The notes beneath the pieces are model-generated. The model saw only the letters and a list, made by a program, of their open reading frames with translations. It was not told the DNA's origin and ran no database searches. A stretch of 64,000 bases of DNA from contig CM035151.1 of the NCBI GenBank assembly GCA_020205615.1, positions 45,437,409 through 45,501,408 of the forward strand, read 5' to 3'. Below are positions 48,934 to 62,106 of this stretch, one piece after another. Numbering within the stretch: position 1 is the first letter of the stretch; each line of letters begins with the position of its first letter. The position numbers were made by a program, and so were the translations under genes. The DNA comes from Panax quinquefolius. Its lineage: Eukaryota > Streptophyta > Magnoliopsida > Apiales > Araliaceae.

Positions 48934-49410
48934 GTATATGTAGTGAATGAGAAGAAAGGAATATATGGGGGAAATCTCATGTTTTGATATAAATATTAAT
49001 ACTTGCAACATATTAAGAATTAACTAATGTTGCTCCAGCGGTCAAGTGACCAAATTTTCAAACAATAGGTTGCAAGTTCAAATTTTTGGAAAAAAATTCA
49101 AAAGACTCGCCACATCAGTAGCTGACACGTGTCAAATGTTAATATTAAATACCACGTCAGACCTGCTGACTTGTGCCACGTAGGCGCCATGTGTGCCACA
49201 TCAGCATGTCAACGCACGAGTGGCGCCTGGGGTTGAAAGTCCAAATTTTTGAATAGAAAGGGGCTTAGTTTACGTTGACCGGAAGAAGGGGGCTCAATAC
49301 CCAAATATCAGAAAAGTTCAGTGGTCGACTTTGCATTTAACTCATTAAAATAATATACCATGTATTTGGCGACTCAAGATAGGTGATATATACCTATTTT
49401 GGGGGCATAA

Positions 49411-50395
49411 TATTAGGGTTTGACCCTTAGGGTTTAGCACAAAAATTTGTAGGATTTCTAGTTAGGTCAAAAAATAGAAAATTTAGTTTCCAAAATTTAA
49501 AATTAGGATTTTGTAAACAAACTAGGCTTCTTAATTACATAGAACATGAAAATTAGATTATATATTCACTATATATCATTAGTACTTATAATTAGCAAAT
49601 TAGGGTTTTCAATTTGACAATTAGGGCTAAAATAGAAATTAGGTTTTCTAAATTACAAATTTAGGGTTTCTAAATTAGTTTAGATTTCTAATAATATAAA
49701 ACATGAAAATTAGGTTTACGGTTCACTAATTACAATTAAGATTGCTAAGTTGGCGATTAGGATTCATAAATAGCAAATTAGGGTTACTAATTTGTCAATT
49801 AGGGTTTTAAATTTGGAAATTAGTGTTTTCAATTAACAATTAGGGTTTCCTATAATAGGGTTTCTTAATTAAACAAATATCTATAATAGTTAACATTAAT
49901 CACATAACAAAATTTATTAACAATCATAAACTCCGGTTTTAGTTTCAAATTAGGGTTTATTACTGTAATATTAAGGTTTGTCATGATAAACTAAAACTGT
50001 TCCACAGATTAACCTTACATAAATAACATACATATTTTTAGCACTTAAATATAAACAATATAATATTATGATTCTCATTCCTTATCCAGAATCCAGAATT
50101 AGGGTTTAGATTTCACATCTGCTTTTATCTTTTATATTTAACATTATTAATTAAGTCAAAAAATAATTACCTATACTAATCAAATAAATTCATACATTAA
50201 AAAATTTATTATAATAATTCTATAATCATTCCATATATTATTTAAATAATATAATAATCATATTTTCATAGAAAATGATTAATAAAAACATTTCTACTAT
50301 AAAATTAATTATCATAAGAATATAATTTATAATGATCAATAATTCTAAAATAAAAATATTTGCAATAATTAATGTAATAAATAAAATTTATTTAT
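49411..50395 (-). mobile_element. 5' LTR (5' part) of minus-strand chromovirus-like element
   Basis: It is collinear with 38,080-39,084. The final ~100 bases with the LTR start are missing; similarity ends at the CA/TA microsatellite. It completes the LTR begun at 41,096, giving about 5 kb in all. Confidence 0.8.
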
Positions 50396-50828
<433 letters not shown>

Positions 50829-51049
50829 ATAGTAATTTTATTCTAAACTTTTATTATAATTATAATAAAAGTTTTACTATAAAAGTTTTATTATAATTAC
50901 TATATAAAAGTTTTATTCTAAATATAATAAAATTAAAAGTAAATTTTCTTAAAAGTATTATAAATTATATATATATATATTTAATTCCACAATTAAATAT
51001 ATAATTCCATAATTAATTATAATAAAGTTTTATTCTTAAAAGTCAAATT

Positions 51050-51080
<31 letters not shown>

Positions 51081-51250
51081 TTTTAATTCCACAATTAAAT
51101 ATATAATTTGACTTTTAAGAATAATTTGACTTTTAAGAATAAAACTTTTATTATAATTATATAGTAATTATAATAAAAGTTTTATTATAATTATAATAAA
51201 ATTTTTATAGTAATTACTATATAATTATAATAAAAGTTTAGAATAAAATT
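50829..51250. repeat. ~420 bp AT-rich palindromic element
   Basis: The left end atagtaattttattctaaac mirrors the right end gtttagaataaaattact. Arms of roughly 200 bases made of ttattataatt-type words meet around a pair of ttaattccacaattaaat direct repeats (about 50,979 and 51,083). It may be a MITE or an expanded foldback; no clear target duplication. Confidence 0.65.
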
Positions 51251-51392
51251 ACTATGTTAGATAGCCATTCGTGGTATGTGGACACCATGATGATGCACGC
51301 TTGAAATTATTTCACAATTTCTTCTTTAACTTTTAAACTCCACTCCTACTTTAATCACTTTGAGATTCTACCGACCGGCTTGAATCTGCTCT
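51251..51392 (-). pseudogene. pol: orphan RT fragment of the Tat-like family
   Basis: It matches 62,785-62,905 and 24,025-24,170: the minus strand covers the RT start around the codons for STYPEW and the preceding KVKEEI block, with the shared gttagatagccattc and gtggacaccatgatgatg words. It adjoins LTR sequence directly, which is not the normal element order, so a deletion or rearrangement is implied. Confidence 0.75.
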
Positions 51393-51419
51393 AAATAAAG
51401 CTTATATATATAAAAGTCA

Positions 51420-51475
<56 letters not shown>

Positions 51476-51629
51476 GCATAATCAACCACCATTAAACTCC
51501 TCCATTGGGGATTGAAAATGTAAATAAAGCAAAGAAAAAACCAATCAACCACCACAAAGTAAACTCCAAAGTGACTAATTATAAAGAAAGCGGTAAAAGG
51601 TCACGAAAGTGAACTCCGAGACTTAGACA

Positions 51630-51672
<43 letters not shown>

Positions 51673-51808
51673 CGATAAACACACGTATGTTATATCCAAA
51701 GCTTAATAAAATAGAGTTTGATGGTAATAATATATATAAGTATTTTTATATATACAAAAGCATTAAACGCCTCGATATAAATACAGGCTCATCGAACAAA
51801 ATTTGACA

Positions 51809-51839
<31 letters not shown>

Positions 51840-51977
51840 GTAATAAACGCTCCGGATATAAATCAAGGCTCATCAAACAGAGTTCGACAAAAGTTTATAT
51901 ATAAGCATATATTTAAAAGCAATAAACGCTCCGGATGTAAATCTCTACTCAATCGAGGCATAACTCAATAATGTTAG

Positions 51978-52026
<49 letters not shown>

Positions 52027-53280
52027 GAAATAAAATCCATGATCAAGTCCGCACACGCACATAACACAACTCTCAATGCGATTAACAATATGTGCAAGAA
52101 GTGTAGAAAAGGCTTTAAATGATGTAAGAAGGCTTATAGTAGACTGCCAAAGGTGACTTCAATAGATTTAAATGGATGAACACTCGGATCCCGCCGGTTA
52201 AAAAGTAGCCAAATATAAACTCACAAGTGTTTGAAATGAGAAAGCACTCAAGTTATAGTGTGTACAGAGCAAATTGTACATGGCTTTCTTGCCTTTTCTA
52301 TATGCAAAATGGCTGCCCCAAGCCCTCTATTTATAGAGGGGGGAAGCCGAAGGTGTACCTGCGGCAGCCGCAGATGTACATGTGGCTGCCCGGGGTGCCC
52401 AAGGCTCCGCAGGTCCCACCGTCTAGAAGTACGTGCGCACGTGCAATGTGTTGTTTGCTCAAACTATCAGAACTTCAATCCAACCATCCGATCGAGGTAT
52501 ATAAGACCTTTTACGGTATGCTATTGTCAAGAGCTACACAATGACATGGGATAAGAGGTTGTATGAAGTCGGGAAGATGGGACCATCCCCAGCTCTTCAA
52601 GCTTCAAATTCTATCTGGTGTGCTGTCTTGTGTAGTTGTCACTCAGAATTTGAGCTATTGGTTCTTGTAGGACACTTATGTATATGTTGAGATGTTGTTG
52701 AGACGACGAGATGGGGAATCGAGGTGGCAAAATGACTATTTTGCCCCTCATCGGGGTTATCTCTGATTCTGGCCTATTTTAGCAGTCGTTGCTCAGGGTT
52801 ATCTCTAAGATTGGGATGCTGCAAGTGTTGAACGTCCTTAGGGTTATCTCTGAGGTATGTCTGACCTCCCAGGTCTGGCCTTATTATTGAGGAAGAAACA
52901 AGAATTTTTGTGGTTATCTCCAGAACTGCAACTACACTCCTCGGGGTTATCTCCGAGGTTGGGTCTGAAACTTTCGGGGTTATCTTCGGGATTGGAACTG
53001 AATATCTAGGGGTTGTCTCCGAGATGGCAAACTTCTCCGGTGTTATCTCCGGAACTAGAACTGTATCCCTTGGGGTTGTCTCCGAGGCTAAAACTGAATA
53101 TCTCGGGGTTGTCTCCGGGACTTCAATTGTATATCTCAGGGTTGTCTCCGAGATGAAAAACTGAGTATCCCAGGGTTATCTTCTGGACTGTGCTGATTTT
53201 ACTTTCAAGGTTATCTCTGGAAGATGATTTTTCCTTCCTGCAAGTTTAGTAACAGGAATGCAAAATTTCGAGTGTCTATA
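51393..53280 (-). mobile_element. 3' LTR (truncated) of Tat-like element copy 2
   Basis: It is collinear with the inner parts of 1,098-3,762 and 31,814-34,981: 60 bp repeats, TA arrays (51,422-51,475, 51,631-51,670, 51,816-51,838, 51,983-52,024) and the stem-loop array. The minus-strand start is TATAGACACTCG at 53,280 (TG changed to TA). The last ~800 bases of the LTR (its minus-strand 3' end) are missing. Confidence 0.83.
52745..53235. repeat. array of covarying stem-loops in copy 2 LTR
   Basis: Same array, with several stems absent from copy 1, such as TCCGG/CCGGA at 53,036-53,053. Loops are GGTTATCT or GGTTGTCT. Several stems have one mismatch or wobble pair, for example near 53,015 and 53,135. 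Confidence 0.78.
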
Positions 53281-53298
53281 GATACCCCTCTTTATCAT
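53281..53298 (-). other. polypurine tract of Tat-like element copy 2
   Basis: The minus strand reads GATAAAGAGGGGTATC immediately before the LTR start at 53,280. Copy 1 has lost this segment. Confidence 0.65.
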
Positions 53299-55055
53299 AT
53301 TCATGCAATGTAATAGCGTACATAGGATAAAGAATACTAGACACTTGAAATGTATCAAGATATTCATGATGCAATGTACAACAACATGATGCAAATGTAT
53401 GATACATGTGGTTTGTTGGACCATTTTCCAACAGGATGTGATGACCGTTTGCTCCCATAATTTATGATGGGGCCTGGAGTTATCACTGATTACCCTGATG
53501 AACTACTTGGATGTGTTCTCCAAAGTCCTCAGGAACTTCCAGTATGTTGACGTTGGGGTTATCACTAAAGTCCTTAATCCTTGGTATAAACTTTCCACCA
53601 TAGTTGTTCCTCTCATGTGTAAGAGACCCTGTGGAATTATGTTTGTCTGATGAAGATTGTGTATAATAGATTCCATCATCGGTCCTCCCCGATGAAGATT
53701 GTCTTCCCTAGTTTGTATCGCTAGGTCTTTCTAATGGTTTGTCTGAGCATCGCCAATAGTCCGTTTGTCGTGGTTGCACGACCCTCACCGAAATGTACAT
53801 CAACTACCAAATCCTCTTTGGGGATGATGTTAAGGCTGTTTAACCTTCGTTGATACGTGAATCGATGGCTGAAATCATTGAATGGCTTTCGAAGCTATGA
53901 TGGGTTTACCTGCCATCGGCTGAGTGTTGTCAAGGTTACTTGACCTTCGTCGACATGTGCATCAACGGTTGAATTGTATGAAGTTCCCACTGGGGAGAAG
54001 TGTTTTTGAGTTATGACCCCAAACTAACGACATTGGACCTTTATGAGGCATTGTTGGATGTAGTTTACAACATTTATGATCATTGGTATAGTAAGCATGT
54101 GTCCAGGAGAATACCAATGAGTGACATGTAGATATGTAGCTTGGTCCATAAAAACCAAAATTTCAGGCTTTTTCGCTCAATCGCATAGCATTCTTTTTCC
54201 TGGTTTGGCCCTTTCAACTTGTGAGATCTCCTTTGCAACTCGAACTGGACCGAACTAGAGGGGTGGACCCCACCCAGGGGAGCCGTGGGTACAATGAAGT
54301 TAGCCGCAGGTACACTTGTGGCCAACCGTGGGTTGTTTTAAATGGCATGTTGCTTTCATAAGTCATTTTCATACTGCGCCACACAAGAAATCCAAGAGCT
54401 CTTCTTCAGATCTGCTGAGTTCGGGCGTCTTTTTGCAAAATCTGGCACCGTACAAGTGTTCTACACTACCCTGGTAACGTATGCATGTCTTCTTTTCCAG
54501 ATTCTATCCATTGGAAAATGACTTATCATATGAAATGCATCTAAACACATAGTATTGAATATGCATGCTCATATGTCCTGATAAAAAATATTCAACATAG
54601 TAAATGTTAGTATTAAACTATGTTAAACATAATGATGTGAAAATTTTGACTTTTGAAACAATCAAATTGGTACCTTTTTCTGCTATTTCTTATCTTATTT
54701 GAGGACAAATGAGCAAAGGTAAAAAAGAAAAGTAATCCGGATAATTAGTTTACCATCATGGATTGTGGCTTTGATTTTTTATGCATGTAGGATGTTTATG
54801 ACTGTGGGTAGGTATGCTACTGAATGGCCACCTAGTCATGCCTATGTGCATGTGGATAGTCATGTTTATAAAGGAGACTATGGCAAAATTTTTGAAAAGT
54901 CTAGGCATTAGGTAGACATGCATTTTTAACTCTACTGTAGGAGTATGTTAAAGTAATGCATGCATACATATAGTCATAAAATGCATTTGAAAAGCTCCAG
55001 GTTAGAATTTACCACACCCTTTCTAAGGTGATTTGGAGACTTGTGTCCATATATT
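53299..55055. other. non-coding 3' region of copy 2
   Basis: Aligns with 3,763-5,786. Stem-loops GTCGTG-gttg-CACGAC (53,767-53,782), GTTAAG-gctg-TTTAAC (53,829-53,844) and GTCAAG-gtta-CTTGAC (53,929-53,944) keep loop position but not stem sequence. No protein is supported. Confidence 0.7.
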
Positions 55056-56980
55056 ATGGATCCGGATCAACCGAGTAGTTCCCGCAGGATCACTTCAGGT
55101 GTGCGGAGGAGGTCTTCTGAAGTGCCTCGACCCCGTTGAGTCAGGCAACATCGTCGTCTAGTGGAGGCAGTGATCCGTCCTATCCGAGTTGATGTACAGG
55201 ATGTCGAGGACGAGGAGGAGGATGTAGCGGCTGCAACTCCAGCTCCTGCTGCTTATGCTCCATGTAGGGATCTTCTAGGCATTCAGGTGGCTATTCCAGA
55301 TCTTTGGGTGATTTGAGTCGCCACCCCTCAGTTTACTTGCAGGCAAATGAGGTAAAAGCTAGGTTTGAATGTTCCTTTTTCCTATTGACGAGGAGTTAGG
55401 ATTTTGACATTGATTTTCATTTGATGTAGGTTCCCGGCTTTACACAGTCTCGTGGGAACTGGTTCAGAATACACTCCATGTATCTGACTCTACATCCAGA
55501 TTTTCGAGGTATTGTGCATGGTTGGGGCTTTGGGGCGTTCTTTTCCATTCTTCCCCGCTGTTGTCCCTTGGGTTACCTCAGGGCGTTGTCTGAGCACTAC
55601 TTTCACCAGACTCAGTCTCTCTATTTGTTGTATTATGAGATGATGATGATGCCGATGGATTGGCGGTTTATCACTGGTATAGAGTTTGGAGGGCCGCCCG
55701 ATGCCGTATCGTCGAACATTACCTCGACCGCCGCCGATCCTTGCTAGGAGTTTCACCGAGGCGCCAAAGGAAGGACCATCTCCGTCTGAAGTTCTTTTGA
55801 GTGTAGATGCTATAAATGGGCTGTTGAGTGAGCCCATGCTCGCTGTTGTGAGAGTCAGGGATCGCATTCTTTGGTGATTGTTCCTGATGATTATCAAGGG
55901 TTGTTTCATAGCAAACAACTCTTCCACAGTGTCATTTGCTTTGATTAGCGCCACTCGGGAGGTGGACCGTATTGGAGAGTATAATTGGGGCTCCTACAAC
56001 TTTGCCTATTTCCTCAGGGGAATGCAAATGCGCTCGCAGGGCTTGACAGATGCTTGGCTAGGATTTTACCCGTTTCTGTTGGTGAGTATTTCTCTTTTGA
56101 TTTCCCATGTACAGGTTAAGAGTGTTCACTGACAGCAGATGTTTGCCTTGGTGTTGGAAGTTCTGGGCCTATGAGAGGCTTCTATGTTTGCGTCATGTGA
56201 GTGTGTTAGGTTTGGAGACCTATCCATGAGGACGGTGATGACATAAATCCATTTTGGTAGAGGTTTCTGTAGTTGAAAGTTTCACCCATTGTCGCTTATA
56301 GTTGGAGTTGTTGACAGCCGATGTCATCACTTGGGTTCCCTACTCAGCGGAACACTTGACCATTGGATTTGAGGATGGATTCCTGACTGGTGTCGAGCAT
56401 GTGATATGCACTCGTAGGATTCCTCTCATCATAGATGGAGGATGGGAGCTCTATTTTGGAGAGCGTGCTATTAGGAGCACCACATAAGAGATTCGTGTAC
56501 CGATCTTGCCTCCTGCTAGGCGTTATTGGCTTGTATTACAGTCGCCCGTCAGTAATATCCCGTTGTTGGGCGTTGATGGCTATAGTCTGTTAGAGGGTTC
56601 ATTTACCCCAAAGGCATTATACCGCTGGTGGTCCCCTCATACCATCCGAGCCCAGACCCGCGCCACTTAGTTCATGGCGGATATGGTTCATGGATCTGTG
56701 ATGATGACGGATTGGATGGCATATGTCTGAGATCCGACTCATTTGACATAGATTGACAGCTTGACCCGGCAATTAGACCGGGCACATTTTTTTCATCCGG
56801 CATCTGGGTAAAGATCCTTCAGAGGCAGATACTTTTGATCCTTCCAGCTCAGGTGCTGACCCCTTAGGTGACCCATATGACTTAGCCGGTGCAAATCCTC
56901 CACTGTATAGGCCTGACATCCCCGTTGATGGAGATCCAATGACTCAGGAGGAGTTACATCAGGTGGACAGGAATGATGAT
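55056..56980 (+). pseudogene. antisense plant mobile domain (PMD) gene, copy 2, three exons, broken
   Basis: Inferred exons are 55,056-55,351, 55,430-56,081 and 56,161 to about 56,980, with the same splice sites as copy 1. Start MDPDQPSSSRR parallels MDLYQPSSSRR of copy 1. PMD blocks: RGIVHGWGFGAFFSILPR, MPMDWRFITGIEFGG, IGEYNWGSYNFAYFLRG, FYPFLL then FWAYERL. Breaks: TGA in the Arg-Pro-Arg region of exon 1, a one-base loss near 55,310, a frameshift between 55,690 and 55,750, TGA at 55,875 at the same place as in copy 1, and several stops in exon 3 (for example 56,226 and 56,299). A deletion near 56,980 removes the gene's last codons and the spacer, joining it to the next gene. Confidence 0.75.
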
Positions 56981-58672
56981 CTTGTTATGATAGTATGTCA
57001 CCTCCAGATAGGGTGACCGTAGATAAGATATTACAACATTCCATGACCCTCTTGATGTTTCAGATTCCCTCGGGCTTTATAGATGGCATGATGGATCATT
57101 GGGTACCGGAGAGGCATGTTTTCCGATTTGGGGCCCAGGAGTTGACTCCTACATTAAATGAGTATGAGCGGTTCACGGCTTTGCCCTTAGACAGACCTTG
57201 CGCTTGGATGGCTGTCAAAGATATGCACCGGTAGTTCATGACCCTAACCGGGTTGCAGTGTAGAGTAGTAGAGAATGAGATTACCTCTTGCCATGTATTA
57301 TCCCAACATTTTCTCGATGAGATGATGATATGGCTCATTGGATACCGTGCACGACACTCGTGTGGATTTTACCACACCGCATTTATCAAGGTGGCGGTGG
57401 CGAGTAGATGTACTCGTGATGTGTGTAGTGGCGTATGTATACATGCCACTATATATGGATGAGTTGGACATCGGTGTTATCAAGGCATTAGGAGCTCTCA
57501 AAGAGGGTAATACCATTGTTTCGATGATTGTGGCAGAGACGTTGAGATCAACCACGTTTTGCCATATCTACCTTGCAGGTGTATTTATAGGCAGTTTGGT
57601 TATGTTGTATGTGTGGTTTATGTCACACTGGAGACCGATTGGCACGTTTCATCGGCATGGGTATTGCTTTTCTCATGAGATAGCCATGTCTTACTCCTTT
57701 CAGCCAGCGAAGTGTATAGACGCTATATCCTAGTCGGTGTTCTTGGCAATGATTGGAGATCCATTTAGCATTTTGTAATGTACATAGTTTAGTTCACCCT
57801 ACAGTTTTATTACTCATGTCCATGGCATGGATTATCTCCCTCTGGCTAGTTTGAGGGGCATGACTACCTACCACCCACTTGTTATGATGTCAAAGTTTGA
57901 CCTATTTTAGGACTTCCATCCTTTTGAGGGGGCATTAGGTCAGCTTGTGGCTTCTCACCATTTATCAGCAGAGGACAAATCTCGGGTGTATGCCTGTTTG
58001 GATCAACGTGAGAGAGTTGATTTTTCTGTTAGCCATCCGGACTGTTCGTCAGAGTATTCTGTGTGGATGGGGATAGAGACTTCATCGGATGTAGTAGTAT
58101 CCACAGTGTCGAGGATTAAGTATGTCAATGAGGAGCCCACAGAGGCTATTAATTTCCCCACCGAGGAGGAGGAGCTATTTATTGATTCGACAACAGCTCT
58201 TGTTGACTCTCCAAGTACTTCTGCAGCTGTGACTCCCCCTTCTGAGTATTTAGTGCAATGTTTTCATTTGAAGACCTTCGAGAGAGATCATGTTAGGGCA
58301 TTAATGTTGACAGCTCTTGATAGGAGAGATGCCGCTCTATTAGAGAGAGATGATGCCTTAGCTTGTATAGATACCACTATTATCGAGCAAGATGAGGTCA
58401 GATCAGCCAGAAATGCAATGATAGTTAAACGAGATAGCGCTATATATTCCCGGGATGTAGCCGTTATAGAATGTATTACAAAGAGGTCCCTTACTATTGG
58501 CATCATTGTAGAGATGAACACGTATATTGATGAGCATAGTGTCACCATGCAGATGGCTGTAGATCTGTTAGCTCGCGTAGAGACCCTTGTACAGGAGATC
58601 ACAGCGCTACCTTTTTCTTCTGAGAGGGATGCCATGTTAGACTTGATAGCTCATATATACACTAACTTGTAG
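56981..58672 (+). pseudogene. antisense DUF7745-like gene with coiled-coil tail, copy 2, broken
   Basis: MSPPDRVTVDKILQ at 56,995 corresponds to MSPSDRVIVDHLLK of copy 1. FGAQELTPTLNEYERFTALP, then VDVLVMCVVAYVYMPLYMDE, VSMIVAETLRST and LYVWFMSHWRPIGTF follow; the last part is continuous here and frameshifted in copy 1. Breaks: TAG at 57,232, a frame change near 57,330, TAG at 57,731 and further damage to 57,910. The last 241 codons (57,947-58,672) are open, with an acidic stretch (FPTEEEELFID), a Ser/Thr-rich linker and a charged ERD-heptad coiled coil (residues ~105-165) ending SSERDAMLDLIAHIYTNL. Between the two copies the whole protein is documented. Confidence 0.63.
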
Positions 58673-59821
58673 ATGGGCTTGTATTTTCCTGCACATATTA
58701 GCTTATCCATTTTGTCATGTACAGTTTATATTGTATATATCAAACAACATTATATATAGCAGGGAAATATATTTTGATTCACTTCCCTTTTAGGTACGCT
58801 TTGTTGCTTGCTTGATATTTGCATGTTTCTTCAGGGCTTGTGATCTCGATGTATTTTGAACTCCTCCTTGATGGATGGACATTGAGATGTCTCTGGATCT
58901 TTCAGAATGGATCGTTGATCTGTGTGTATTCCCTACCATCTTTGGTGTCTTGGGACTGGGTTTTGTATGTAGATGTGGAGAGGAGTGTGGCTTTCCTCTC
59001 TGAGGTTGACCTCACCATAGATAGTGGCCAGTACTCCTTTGTATTGGGGAGCCTAGTTAGTTCCATCTCTTATGGATTGGTATTTCTCTTTGAGGATTCA
59101 ACCGCAACTTAGATGGTCACCGATTCTCCCGTTTACATGAATTGGTCGGGTAGTTCCATCCCTTTGGTCTGAAGCCGATGAAACATGGTGGATTGAAGGA
59201 TGATCCCAGTACCGCTGACAAGTTTTTGTGTTTTGGTAGGGGGTGATATCGAACCATGAATGGAACCACCTACATACTCCTACTGAAGAGGAGATAAAGT
59301 CTGCGTAGTTCGAACCTGGTGTGAAGGTTCAACGATGTATGTGGCAAAGGGGTATAGAGATGTGTTGGTTTATAGTGAGAAGGGTGTAGAGATGTTTTGT
59401 TGTTTTCATTTTATTATGACCAGACCGTATAAAATGGTTGTCTATGTACTCACGTGTATCAAGGAGAACAGGTCGGCGTAGTTCATCCCATGTTTTGGAC
59501 GGTTTGCAGCCAATGAAAAGTTTGATCCCATGTTTAGGACAAATTGCGGGGGATAAAGTTTGATCCCATGTACAGGACAAACTACAGGTGTGAAAAGTTT
59601 TAATTCCTGATGGGACAAAACTGCGGGTGTGAAAAGTTTTGAAGGCAAAGCTGTGTGAAGGATCTACTAATCCAGAACCAGGCTGCTGGTTGGAAAAGTG
59701 TGTTTGTCCCTGATGGGGCAGATGCGTATGATGAAAGGTTATATGTAGTGAAGGGTTAGAAAAACCTGAAATGACTGGGGATCCGGTGATCCAAAACCAT
59801 GATGTTTGCTTGATGGTAACC
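58673..59821. other. spacer between antisense genes and integrase end, copy 2
   Basis: Aligns with 9,812-10,951. Contains a tandem repeat of ~45 bases (59,480-59,720) with the core aaaagtttgatcccatgt and short CCC..GGG inverted repeats. No coding frame. Confidence 0.65.
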
Positions 59822-60971
59822 TCAACCATAGTACCGTTTCACGGTGTCCGAGTTGATAAGCTGGGAAAATTCATCACTGTCCATTTCCTACAATCTGAGA
59901 GCATCTCTTGTCAATATATCCTTGAAAACAAACGGGCCTTCCCAGTTTGGGGCGAATTTTCCCTTAGACTGATCTTGGTTGTCAATGATCTTCTTCAAAA
60001 CCAAGTCATTTCATTTGAACTGTCATAGCCAGACTGTTATAGGATCTGGCGATCCTCTGTTGGTATAACTTACCATGGAAAATAGCATCACTTCGCCTTT
60101 CGTCTATTAGAGACAATTGGTGATACCTGTCTTGTAACCATTGTTCTTCATCCAATTGAGCGTCTATCAACACTCTGAGGGATTCCATTTCCACCTCTAT
60201 AGGGAGTACTGCTTCCATCCTATAGGCTAATGAGTAGGGGGTTGCCCCAGTGAAAGTGCGCATTGATGTTCTGTAGGCTAACAGAGTCAGGGAAAATAAG
60301 GCAGGCCATCCTTTATGGTTGGCGGACATCTTTTGCATGATATTCTTGATATTTTTGTTAGCCGCTTCAACAACACCATTCATCTTTGGATGGTAGATGA
60401 CGGAGTTGAAATATTTGATGTGGAATTTACTGTATAACTCCTCCATCATTTTGTTGTTGAGGTTCTTAGCATTGTCTAATACAATTACCTCTTCTTGTCC
60501 ATATCGACAAATGACATTGTTTCTGATTAAAACAATGATGACTTCTTTGGTAACCCTAGGGAAAGAGGCTGCTTCTACCCACTTGGTGAAGTAGCCAATC
60601 ATGGTGAAGATAAACCAATGCCCATTACTGACTTTAGGCTCGATGGGCCCGATCACGTCCATTCCCCACATTGCAAAGGGCCAGGGAGAACTCATATCGT
60701 GGAGCTCTCTTGGAGGGGCGTGGATAGTATTCCCATGAATTTGGCATTGGTAACATCTCTTGACGTGATCATCACAATCAAATTTGAGAGAGAGCCAGTA
60801 ATGCCCTGTTCTGATGATTTTTTTAACAAGTAGAGGGCCGCTCATGTGTGGGCCACATACTCCGCCATGGATTTCATCCATGAGCCTCTGAGCTTGGTCC
60901 TTGTCCATACATCTGAGGATACCTAGTCCTGCATCTCTTTTGTAGAGTGTGTCTCCGCTCAGGTAGAACAT
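59822..60971 (-). pseudogene. pol: integrase of Tat-like element copy 2
   Basis: The frame 60,971-60,006 is open for 321 codons. MFYLSGDTLYKRDAGLGILR leads to the zinc site (HGGVCGPHMSG, CYQCQIHG: HHCC present), then WGMDVIGPIEPK, VIVLDNAKNLNNKMMEELYS and KMNGVVEAANKN, giving the D-D-E triad. LLAYRTSMRTFTGATPYSLA follows. A small deletion near 60,035 breaks the frame; the tail is readable to a TGA at 59,822 (KFAPNWEGPFVF region). This is the best-preserved integrase in the window and the template that shows where copy 1 was interrupted. Confidence 0.92.
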
Positions 60972-60980
60972 TATAGCCAG

Positions 60981-61600
60981 TCAATGGATCCACTTCCTTT
61001 CAGTCGGGCTCGCCTCAATGGGTGTAGATCCATCTTGTAAGTACTCCTTGATATGTTCATACCAAGGGTATTTGATGGGTGGTAGCTTATCTGATACTTC
61101 TCCAACATAGTTCCCATAGGTTGGTGCCTTTTGTTGGGCAAATGTGAGGGTTGGCATGTTTTCCTTGTCAAGTATGTTGATCAAGGAGGCCAAGGTTGCT
61201 AGTGCATCCGCAAAGTCATTCCTGTTCTGAGGAATGTGGAGGAAGGATATTTCTTCAAACTCTGAGGCCATTTGTAGAACCTGCCGATGGTAAGGCAGTA
61301 AATGTAGAACTTTGGTGTGATAGATTCATGTGGTTTGTCTGATTACCAACTCAAAATCTCCAAAGACAGTTAACCATCTGATGCCCATTGAGTGGGCAAG
61401 TTTTAGCCCCATGATACAGCCTTCATACTCAGCTGTGTTGTTGGTGTTGGCAAACTCTACTTTGACGGTGATGGGATATTGTTCCCCCGTAAGGGATACC
61501 AGAACTGCTCCAGCTCCAGAACCTTCCATGTTTACAGCTCCATCAAAATATATCTTCTATGTTTGGTGTGCATCGTACTGATGGTGTTGTTGAATTGTCA
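60981..61600 (-). pseudogene. pol: second (archaeal-type) RNase H of Tat-like element copy 2
   Basis: MEGSGAGAVLVSLTGEQYPI, NNTAEYEGCIMGLKLAHSMG and LTVFGDFELVIRQTT (61,529-61,326), then a stop and FEEISFLHIPQNRNDFADAL to 60,981. All acidic positions are visible (D before MEGSG, E in AEYEG, D in FGDFEL, D in FADAL). Spacer to integrase: APTYGNYVGEVSDKLPPIKY. Confidence 0.85.
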
Positions 61601-61639
61601 TTACCCCTTCATCGGGGAAGTACATTTATAAGTGTTTGA

Positions 61640-62106
61640 AATCCCCTAAAGGTGCGGCGGCCAGTTGATCTGCAATTCCTTGACCGTTAATGGACTTTTG
61701 CGTCACGTAGACGATGTCAATTTGCGGTAAGATCAACTACCATCTGGACAATCGACAATTTAACATGAGTTTACTGAACACGTACTTGAGAGGATTCACG
61801 TGGGATATGAGATGGGTTGTGTGACCATGGAGGTAATGATGTAACCTCATGGAAGCCCATGCTAAAGCACAACAAGTTTTCTCAATCAGAGTGTACTTAT
61901 GTTCACTATTGCTGAATTTTTTGTTGAGGTAATAGATAGCTCGCTCTTGGCCTCTATCGTCTTTCTGTCCTAGCATGCAACCCAATGGCATTATCATTAA
62001 TGGACAGGTACATGAACAGGGGAACATCATCACTAGGTGGTACCAAAACAAGAGCTTTGACTAGCTGCTTTTTGATTATAAGGAAGGCCTTCTGACATTC
62101 ATCATT
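61640..62106 (-). pseudogene. pol: RT-associated RNase H of Tat-like element copy 2
   Basis: GQERAIYYLNKKFSNSEHKY and TLIEKTCCALAWASMRLHHY, then THLISHVNPLKYVFSK (62,051-61,737), stopped by TAG near 61,737. Confidence 0.82.
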
